Below are positions 1 to 5,049 of a DNA stretch of 7,935 nt, piece after piece; within the stretch, counting starts at the first letter, position 1, and each line of letters opens with the position of its first letter. Source of the stretch: Alphaproteobacteria bacterium (GTDB lineage: Bacteria > Pseudomonadota > Alphaproteobacteria > CACIAM-22H2); NCBI GenBank assembly GCA_016869915.1, contig VGDA01000155.1, positions 1 through 7,935 on the forward strand, written 5' to 3'. Both the position numbers and the translations under genes were made by a program. The notes below the pieces were generated by a model that had not been told where the DNA came from, did no database searches, and saw only the letters and a program-made list of their open reading frames with translations.

Positions 1-333
1 GGCGACATCCTGACCGACCTCGGCCCGGCCGTGGTCGGCGGCATCGGCATCGCGCCGTCCGGCAACCTCAACCCCTCGGGCGAGTTCCCCTCGATGTTCG
101 AGCCCGTGCACGGCTCGGCGCCCGACATCGCGGGCAAGGGAATCGCGAACCCGATCGGCCAGATCTGGTCGGCGGCGATGATGCTCGAGCACCTGGGCCA
201 CAAGGACGCCGCGCAGTCGGTGATGCGCGCGATCGAGGACGTGCTCGCCAATGGCGGGCCGCGCACGCGCGACCTCGGCGGCACCGCGAGCACGGTCGAT
301 GTCGGCAAGGCGATCGCGAGCGCCATCCGGTGA
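1..333 (+). CDS. Tartrate/D-malate dehydrogenase-type beta-decarboxylating dehydrogenase, C-terminal part
   Basis: This is the last 110 residues of an NAD-dependent enzyme of the isocitrate/isopropylmalate dehydrogenase family; the 5' end lies outside the window. The fragment opens with GDILTD, whose two aspartates (visible residues 2 and 6) match the divalent-metal ligands of the family. It then carries EPVHGSAPDIAGKGIANP (visible residues 34-51), the conserved nucleotide-binding segment. Family members oxidise a 2-hydroxy acid at the carbon next to a carboxylate and often decarboxylate the product. The overall pattern of the fragment (NLNP, FPSMFEPVHG, NPIGQIWSAAMMLEHLG, DLGGTAST) resembles tartrate dehydrogenase/D-malate dehydrogenase more than LeuB, but substrate residues lie mostly in the missing part. 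Relatives are about 350-365 residues, so around 250 are missing. Its stop codon overlaps the GTG start of the next gene, which indicates one operon. The family call is secure; the substrate is not. Confidence 0.88.
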   Translation, partial: GDILTDLGPAVVGGIGIAPSGNLNPSGEFPSMFEPVHGSAPDIAGKGIANPIGQIWSAAMMLEHLGHKDAAQSVMRAIEDVLANGGPRTRDLGGTASTVDVGKAIASAIR

Positions 334-818
334 AGCCTCGCGACGACGCGCCGCGCGCCAACCTCTTCCTCGACGAGATGGAGGTCGGCGACCGGTTCGA
401 GAGCAAGGGCATGACGCTGGGCGAGGCCGACATCGTCGGCTTCGCGCGCGAGTGGGACCCCCAGCCCTTCCATGTCGACGCGGAGGCCGCGCGGCGCAGC
501 CATTTCGGCGGGCTGATCGCCAGCGGCTTCCAGACGATGGTCGTCGCCTTCCGGCTGCTCTACCAGACGGGGTTCCTGGTCGACGCCAACCTCGGCGGGC
601 CTGGGATCGACGAGCTCAGGTGGATCAAGCCGGTGAGGCCGGGCGACACGCTGCGCGCAAGCGCGGTCGTGACGGAGATCGTGCCGTCGCGCTCGAAGCC
701 GGATCGCGGCACGCTCAGGCTCGCCGTCGAGGCCCGCAACCAGGCAGGCGAGGTCGTGATGACCGCGACGCTGGTCGTCGTCGCGCTGCGCAGCCGGGGC
801 GCGCAGCCCGCCTATTGA
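330..818 (+). CDS. MaoC-like hot-dog fold acyl dehydratase/hydratase
   Basis: A 162-residue single-domain protein of the MaoC/(R)-hydratase family, which adds or removes water across the 2,3 double bond of acyl-CoA or related acyl substrates in the cytoplasm. The hydratase motif is visible at residues 38-50 (FAREWDPQPFHVD). Asp43 and His48 have the five-residue spacing of the catalytic pair in (R)-specific enoyl-CoA hydratases. FGGLIASG (59-66) follows as the usual active-site helix region. EMEVGDRFES (16-25) is the family's typical N-terminal strand, which supports the upstream GTG start at 330 over the ATG at 378, because that ATG would begin inside this conserved block. The GTG lies in GTGA, overlapping the preceding stop by 4 bases, so translation is probably coupled. 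There is no clear Shine-Dalgarno. The length is normal for a lone MaoC domain. The natural substrate is unknown; pairing with a hydroxyacid dehydrogenase suggests organic-acid or acyl-CoA catabolism. Confidence 0.87.
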   Translation: MKPRDDAPRANLFLDEMEVGDRFESKGMTLGEADIVGFAREWDPQPFHVDAEAARRSHFGGLIASGFQTMVVAFRLLYQTGFLVDANLGGPGIDELRWIKPVRPGDTLRASAVVTEIVPSRSKPDRGTLRLAVEARNQAGEVVMTATLVVVALRSRGAQPAY

Positions 819-826
819 GGTCCTGG

Positions 827-843
827 GCCGCGCGTCACGCGGC
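827..843. terminator. Short GC hairpin between convergent genes, possible weak bidirectional terminator
   Basis: The arms GCCGCG (827-832) and CGCGGC (838-843) are perfectly complementary around a 5-base loop. The loop includes the stop codon of the - strand ATPase gene (835-837). It lies just after the MaoC stop (818), in the only 16-base gap between the two converging transcription units. There is no T-run on either side and the stem is only 6 bp, so intrinsic termination would be weak. In DNA this GC-rich such a stem can arise by chance. Confidence 0.25.
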
Positions 844-1851
844 GACGCCGCGCAGCGCGAGCTCGTCGGCGCGGTGGCAGGCGACGAGGTTGCCGCCGCC
901 GGCATCGCGAAGCTCGGGCCTCTCGCTCCGGCACCGATCGGTCGCGTAGGGGCAGCGCGGGTGGAAGGCGCAGCCCGCCGGCACGTTCGACGGATCGGCG
1001 ACCTCGCCCTCCAGCACGATGCGGCTCGCGCGCTTGCGCGGGTCGGGCACGGGCACGGCCGAGAGCAGGGCCTCGGTATAGGGATGGCGGGGCTTGGCGA
1101 AGATGGTCCGCGTGTCGGCTACCTCGACAATTCGGCCGACATACATGACCGCGACGCGGTGGCTGACATGCTTCACGACCGAGAGGTCGTGGGCGACGAA
1201 GAGGTAGGACAGGCCCAGCCGCTGCTGCAACTCGAGCATCAGGTTGATGATCTGGGCCTGCACCGAGACGTCGAGCGCGGAGACCGGCTCGTCGGCGACG
1301 ATCAGCGCGGGGTTGAGCGCGAGCGCCCGCGCGATGCCGATTCGCTGGCGCTGCCCGCCGGAGAAGGCATGCGGGAAGCGGTTCATGTAGGCGCGCGGCA
1401 GCTGCACGACGTCGAGCAACTCGGCCACGCGCTTGCGCCGCGATTCGAGGTCGCCCATGCCGTTGACCAGGAGCGGCTCGCCGATGATGTCCGAGATCGT
1501 CATCCTTGGGTTCAGCGAGGAATAGGGATCCTGAAAGATCATCTGCATCTGCCGGCGGACCGGGCGCAGTTCGGCGCGCGGCAGGCTGGCGACGTCGACC
1601 GGGCGTCCCTCGGCGGCGAGAAAGCGGATGCTGCCGGCGCTCGGCTGCACGGCGCGCAGGATGCAGCGCGAGGTGGTGGTCTTGCCGCAACCGGATTCGC
1701 CCACGAGCGAAAGCGTCTCGCCGCGCGCGATAGAGAAGGATACGTCGTCGACCGCCTTAACGTGTCCAACCACGCGGCGCAGGACACCGCGGCGGATCGG
1801 GAAATACTTGCGCAGGCCTTCGACCGAAAGCACGGGCGTCGCGGCGGTCAT
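835..1851 (-). CDS. Dipeptide/oligopeptide-type ABC transporter ATPase, DppF/OppF-like
   Basis: A 338-residue cytoplasmic ATPase, the second of the two that drive this importer. The visible motifs in order are Walker A GESGCGKT (51-58), Q-loop Gln107 in FQDPYSSLNP, signature FSGGQRQR (163-170), Walker B ALIVADEP (182-189), D-loop SALD (191-194) and switch His221. The tail has the family's HPY-type C-terminal domain with HPYTEALLSAVP (256-267) and AGCAFHPRCP (292-301). The tail holds four cysteines (294, 300, 307, 325). DPYSSLNPR and the first-strand text are typical of the F subunit. The start is the ATG at 1851, inside ATGA, overlapping the stop of the upstream ATPase gene by 4 bases. The same frame runs open far upstream, but that part is antisense-like arginine-rich sequence without homology. 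It is the last gene of the operon, ending 16 bases from the converging MaoC gene. The substrate cannot be told from an ATPase. Confidence 0.95.
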   Translation of the reverse strand: MTAATPVLSVEGLRKYFPIRRGVLRRVVGHVKAVDDVSFSIARGETLSLVGESGCGKTTTSRCILRAVQPSAGSIRFLAAEGRPVDVASLPRAELRPVRRQMQMIFQDPYSSLNPRMTISDIIGEPLLVNGMGDLESRRKRVAELLDVVQLPRAYMNRFPHAFSGGQRQRIGIARALALNPALIVADEPVSALDVSVQAQIINLMLELQQRLGLSYLFVAHDLSVVKHVSHRVAVMYVGRIVEVADTRTIFAKPRHPYTEALLSAVPVPDPRKRASRIVLEGEVADPSNVPAGCAFHPRCPYATDRCRSERPELRDAGGGNLVACHRADELALRGVAA

Positions 1852-2861
1852 CGGGCGGTCTCGCGCGGCTGGTCGAAGAGAAAGCAACGCGCCTCGTGGT
1901 CGGGCGCCAGCCGGACGACCTCGGGGCTCCCGACGTCGCAGGTTCCCGGAACGAAGCTGGGGCAACGGGGATGGAACGGACAGCCCGCCGGGCGCGCGAA
2001 GGGATGGGGGATGCTGCCGGTGATTGTGGCCAGCCGCGACAGCGGCTCGGCCAGCACCGACGGGATCGAGCGCAGCAGCGACTGCGTGTAGGGGTGCTTC
2101 GGGGCGTGGAAGATCGTGTCGACGGGGCCTGCCTCGACGACCTTGCCCAGGTACATCACGGCGACCGCGTCGGCCATTTCGGCGATCACGCCCATGTCGT
2201 GGGTGATCAGCACGACGGCCAGGTTGCGTTCGCGCTGGATGCGGCGGATGAGGTCGAGGATCTGCGCCTGGGTCGTGACGTCGAGCGCCGTTGTGGGCTC
2301 GTCGGCGATCAGGATGCGCGGCTCGGCGGCGAGGGCGAGCGCGATCATCACGCGCTGCCGCAGCCCGCCCGACAGCTCGAAGGAGTAGGAATCGACGCGC
2401 TGCTCCGGGCGCGGGATCCCGACCATGCGCAGCAGCTCGACAGCCCGCGCGCGGGCATCCTGCTTGCTCATCCGCCGGTGGAGCCTGATCGCCTCGATCA
2501 GCTGGTTGCCGATCGTGTGATAGGCGGAAAGCGAACTCATCGGCTCCTGGAAGACGTAGCCGATCTCGCCGCCGCGGATGTCGCGCATGTCCTTGCTGCG
2601 CGCATCGAGTTGGGCGAGGTCCACGGCGCTGCCGTCGGCGCGACGGAGCATGATCGACCCGCTCTCGACCCGTCCGGGGCGCTCGACGATGCGCAGGATG
2701 GAGCGGGCGGTCACGCTCTTGCCGCATCCCGATTCGCCGACGATCCCGAGCGTGCGGCCGGGATACAGGTCGAAGGAGGCGCCGTCCACGGCGCGCACGA
2801 TGCCCTCGTCGCCGTGGAAGAAGGTTTCCAGGCCGCGCACCGACAGGATCGGATCAGCCAT
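1848..2861 (-). CDS. Dipeptide/oligopeptide-type ABC transporter ATPase, DppD/OppD-like
   Basis: A 337-residue ATPase, the partner of the following gene in the nucleotide-binding heterodimer. It shows Walker A GESGCGKS (42-49), Q-loop Gln105 in VFQEPMSSL, signature LSGGLRQR (163-170), Walker B ILIADEP (183-189), D-loop TALD (191-194) and switch His221. FQEPM and the RVMIALAL segment after the signature are typical of D subunits. The C-terminal domain has HPYTQSLLRSIP (256-267) and AGCPFHPRCP (292-301). It carries cysteines 294, 300, 308 and 326, in nearly the same places as in the partner subunit. The length is normal (about 330). The ATG at 2861 overlaps the end of the upstream permease gene by 8 bases, and the stop overlaps the next start by 4, so the genes are surely cotranscribed and probably translationally coupled. 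Both ATPases have complete catalytic motifs, so neither site looks degenerate. Confidence 0.95.
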   Translation of the reverse strand: MADPILSVRGLETFFHGDEGIVRAVDGASFDLYPGRTLGIVGESGCGKSVTARSILRIVERPGRVESGSIMLRRADGSAVDLAQLDARSKDMRDIRGGEIGYVFQEPMSSLSAYHTIGNQLIEAIRLHRRMSKQDARARAVELLRMVGIPRPEQRVDSYSFELSGGLRQRVMIALALAAEPRILIADEPTTALDVTTQAQILDLIRRIQRERNLAVVLITHDMGVIAEMADAVAVMYLGKVVEAGPVDTIFHAPKHPYTQSLLRSIPSVLAEPLSRLATITGSIPHPFARPAGCPFHPRCPSFVPGTCDVGSPEVVRLAPDHEARCFLFDQPRETAR

Positions 2862-3996
2862 AGGGATCCGCCGCGTCGCGCAGGCCGTCGCCGAGGAAAT
2901 TGAAGGCCAGGATGACGATGATGACGGGCACCGCCACCGAGAGAAGCCAGGGCGCTATCCCCAGCGCCTGGATGTTCTGGGCGTCCTGGAGCAGCACGCC
3001 CCAGGAAATCGCGGGCGGACGCAGTCCGAGGCCGAGGAAGGAGAGGGTCGTCTCGCTGATGATCATCGCCGGCAGCGCGAGGCTGACCGCGGCGATGATA
3101 TGCGACAGGAAAGAGGGAACCATGTGCCGGAAGATGATGCGCAGGCGCGAGGCGCCGGCGAGCTCGGCGGCGGTGACGAAATCCTCCTCGCGCAGCGCGA
3201 GGAAACGGCCGCGGACGACGCGGGCCAGTTCGGTCCATCCGATGAGGGAGATGATGACCGTGATCGCGATGTAGACCTGGGTCACGGACCATGTGGCGGG
3301 AAGCGCCGCCGCGAGCCCCATCCAGAGCGGGATCGTGGGGATCGATCGCAATATCTCGATGACGCGTTGGATAGCCGTGTCGACGATGCCGCCGTAGAGG
3401 CCGGATATGCCTCCCAGCAGCACGCCCAGGAAAAGCGACAGCGTGACCCCGACCAGGCCGACGGTCAGCGACGTGCGCGTCGCCACCATAAGACGGGACC
3501 AGACGTCGCGTCCAAGCTGGTCGGTGCCGAGCAGGAACAAGGCGTCCTCGGGCTTGCCGCGGTCGAGGCCGAGGAGATGGACGTCGGTCTCGAACATGCC
3601 GAGGAAGGAGTATCGGTATCCGGGCGCGAACAGCGTGAGGTACCGCTTGTCGGTCGGATCGGGCGTGTAGACGAGCTTGAAGGTGCGCATGTCGCGCCTG
3701 CCCTTGAGCGCATAGACATGGGGGCGGAACGCGCCTTCGTCGAACCAGTGGATCTTCTGGGGCGGGATATAGCTGCGCGAGGCATCGGTCGCATGGGGCG
3801 GGGTGACCGCCAGGAAATCCGCGAACAACGCGCCCAGATAGAACAGGATCACGAGGACCCCGCTCGCGACCGCAAGCTTGTGCTTGCGGAAGCGCCACCA
3901 GGTAAGCTGGAGTTGGGTCGCCGCGGCGACGCGCTCTTCGGCGACGGTGACCAGCGGCGTTCCGGACGCCGGTGCCGGTGCGGCAGGCGCGCTCAT
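2854..3996 (-). CDS. Dipeptide/oligopeptide-type ABC transporter permease, DppC/OppC-like, with enlarged periplasmic loop
   Basis: A 380-residue inner-membrane permease. A cytoplasmic N-terminus with WWRFRKHK (33-40) leads into the first membrane helix (about 41-64). A long soluble segment follows (about 65-156), then GTDQLGRDVWSRL (157-169), which normally opens the transport domain. Further helices lie at about 176-200, 240-257, 297-314 and 349-368. The EAA loop that docks on the ATPases is at about 270-295 (EDFVTAAELAGASRLRIIFR), and the end is the typical NFLGDGLRDAADP. OppC/DppC proteins are usually near 300 residues; the excess here is mainly the loop after helix 1. I chose the ATG at 3996 because it forms ATGA with the upstream permease stop and has GGGGA 7 bases upstream. 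A GTG at 4032 in the same frame would add 12 residues and cannot be excluded. Confidence 0.93.
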   Translation of the reverse strand: MSAPAAPAPASGTPLVTVAEERVAAATQLQLTWWRFRKHKLAVASGVLVILFYLGALFADFLAVTPPHATDASRSYIPPQKIHWFDEGAFRPHVYALKGRRDMRTFKLVYTPDPTDKRYLTLFAPGYRYSFLGMFETDVHLLGLDRGKPEDALFLLGTDQLGRDVWSRLMVATRTSLTVGLVGVTLSLFLGVLLGGISGLYGGIVDTAIQRVIEILRSIPTIPLWMGLAAALPATWSVTQVYIAITVIISLIGWTELARVVRGRFLALREEDFVTAAELAGASRLRIIFRHMVPSFLSHIIAAVSLALPAMIISETTLSFLGLGLRPPAISWGVLLQDAQNIQALGIAPWLLSVAVPVIIVILAFNFLGDGLRDAADPYG

Positions 3997-4985
3997 CCGT
4001 GCATCCCCGCTCGGATCCTTGGATCTATCCACATCAGGATCAGATCCGACAGGAAGGTGCCGATGACGGTCAGGATGCCGAGCAGCAGGACGATGGTTCC
4101 GGCGAGGAACATGTCCTGCGCGATCAGCGACCGCAGAAGCAGCGGTCCGACCGTCGGAAGCGACAGCACCAACGACACCACGATCGAGCCCGAGACCACG
4201 AAAGGAAGCAGATAGCCGATGGTGCTCGCGAACGGGTTAAGCGCGGCGCGCACAGGATATTTGAGGATCACCCGCCATTCGGGCAGTCCGCGGGCGCGCG
4301 CCGTCGTGACATAGGGGCGGCGAAGCTCGTCGAGCAGGTTGGCGCGCATGATGCGGATCAACTGGGCGGTGCCGGCGAGCGCGAGGATCAGGGCGGGCAG
4401 CGGCAGATGCTTCATCATGTCCCAGACCTTGCCGGCCGACCACGGCGCGAGCTGGTACTGCGCCGAGAAGAGTCCGCCGATGTTCATGTCGAAGAACTTG
4501 AAGCCGAAATACATGATGATCAGCGCGAGCAGGAAATTCGGGACCGCGAGCCCGACGAAGCCGACGAAAGTGAAGATGTAGTCGGCGAAGGAGTACTGCC
4601 GCACGGCGGAATAGATGCCGATCGGCAGGGCAAGCCCCCAGGTGATGATGATCGCCGCGAACGAGATGACGATGGTCAGCCAGAGACGGTCTCCGATGAC
4701 CTCGATCACCGGTCGTCCCCATTCCATCGACATGCCGAAATCGCCAGCGGCGACGCGGCTGATCCATTTCGCGTACTGGACCCAGATCGGCTTGTCGAGC
4801 CCGTATTGCTCGCGCAGGACCTGGGCCTCCTCGGCGCGCACGGCTGAGCCCGAGGCAGCGAGGTTCATGATGTAGGAATCGACGAAGTCGCCGGGCGGCA
4901 GCTGGATGATGACGAAGGACACGACGGAGATCGCCCAGATCGTCACCAGGGCCAGCGCCAGGCGCTGAAGGATATAGGTCACCAT
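3993..4985 (-). CDS. Dipeptide/oligopeptide-type ABC transporter permease, DppB/OppB-like
   Basis: A 330-residue inner-membrane permease, partner of the next gene. It starts directly with the family's first helix (YILQRLALALVTIWAISVVS). The conserved periplasmic stretch YGLDKPIWVQYAKWI (61-75) and GDFGMSM (81-87) follow. Helices are predicted at about 102-124, 137-160, 194-212, 253-275 and 296-318, and the protein ends near DPRIR (321-325). The cytoplasmic ATPase-contact loop is at about 222-251 (TTARARGLPEWRVILKYPVR). The length is normal. The start is the ATG at 4985; no earlier in-frame start exists nearby, and the first helix begins immediately. The 8 bases upstream (GCTGCCGC on the coding strand) contain no Shine-Dalgarno, and an 11-bp hairpin ends just before them, so initiation is unusual. 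The gene overlaps the next permease by 4 bases. Confidence 0.94.
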   Translation of the reverse strand: MVTYILQRLALALVTIWAISVVSFVIIQLPPGDFVDSYIMNLAASGSAVRAEEAQVLREQYGLDKPIWVQYAKWISRVAAGDFGMSMEWGRPVIEVIGDRLWLTIVISFAAIIITWGLALPIGIYSAVRQYSFADYIFTFVGFVGLAVPNFLLALIIMYFGFKFFDMNIGGLFSAQYQLAPWSAGKVWDMMKHLPLPALILALAGTAQLIRIMRANLLDELRRPYVTTARARGLPEWRVILKYPVRAALNPFASTIGYLLPFVVSGSIVVSLVLSLPTVGPLLLRSLIAQDMFLAGTIVLLLGILTVIGTFLSDLILMWIDPRIRAGMHG

Positions 4986-4993
4986 GCGGCAGC

Positions 4994-5020
4994 CGGCCCG
5001 TGGAGGTCATCCACGGGCCG
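4994..5020 (-). promoter_or_regulatory. Perfect 11-bp intercistronic hairpin between binding-protein and permease genes
   Basis: The arms CGGCCCGTGGA (4994-5004) and TCCACGGGCCG (5010-5020) are exactly complementary around a 5-base loop, GGTCA on the + strand. The structure fills the middle of the 64-base spacer after the binding-protein stop and ends 8 bases before the permease start. No T-run follows on the transcribed strand, so a strong intrinsic terminator is unlikely. In ABC importer operons such hairpins commonly protect the upstream binding-protein mRNA and lower downstream expression, giving excess binding protein. That role is inferred here. The stem is direct sequence observation and is much longer than expected by chance. 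Confidence 0.8.
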
Positions 5021-5024
5021 CTCC
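5021..5024 (-). promoter_or_regulatory. Candidate Shine-Dalgarno (GGAG) set behind the hairpin for the first permease
   Basis: On the coding strand GGAG (within GAAGACGGAG) directly abuts the 5' foot of the hairpin. Counted linearly it is 35 bases from the permease ATG, too far for initiation. If the 27-base hairpin is folded out, the spacing becomes 8 bases, which is ideal. No better Shine-Dalgarno sequence is seen nearer the start. The role is inferred from this geometry only. Confidence 0.4.
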
Positions 5025-5049
5025 GTCTTCACGATCGCCAGGACGTGGG

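Noticed and set aside
1852..2727. Possible N-terminal extension of the second ATPase by an upstream start in the same frame
   Set aside because: The extra 292 residues are Arg/Pro/Ala-rich shadow sequence lying over the first ATPase. The ATG at 1851 begins directly before the conserved first strand and overlaps the upstream stop as ATGA.
874..2903. Two + strand open frames (874-2091 and 1896-2903) opposite the ATPase genes
   Set aside because: They mirror the ATPase codons, have no motifs, and overlap each other and the real genes entirely.
3997..4032. GTG at 4032 as start of the C-type permease
   Set aside because: It is possible but less likely. It would make a 40-base overlap with the upstream gene, while the ATG at 3996 forms the ATGA junction seen elsewhere in the operon and has a GGGGA element.
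2578..4215. Long + strand open frame (545 codons) opposite the C-type permease gene
   Set aside because: The translation is charged and low-complexity with no domain. The opposite strand encodes a clear ABC permease and ATPase.
4237..5010. ATG inside the intercistronic hairpin (5008-5010) opening a 257-codon frame
   Set aside because: It is out of frame with the permease, the translation has no homology, and the ATG is buried in the stem-loop. It might act as a decoy start, but nothing supports that.
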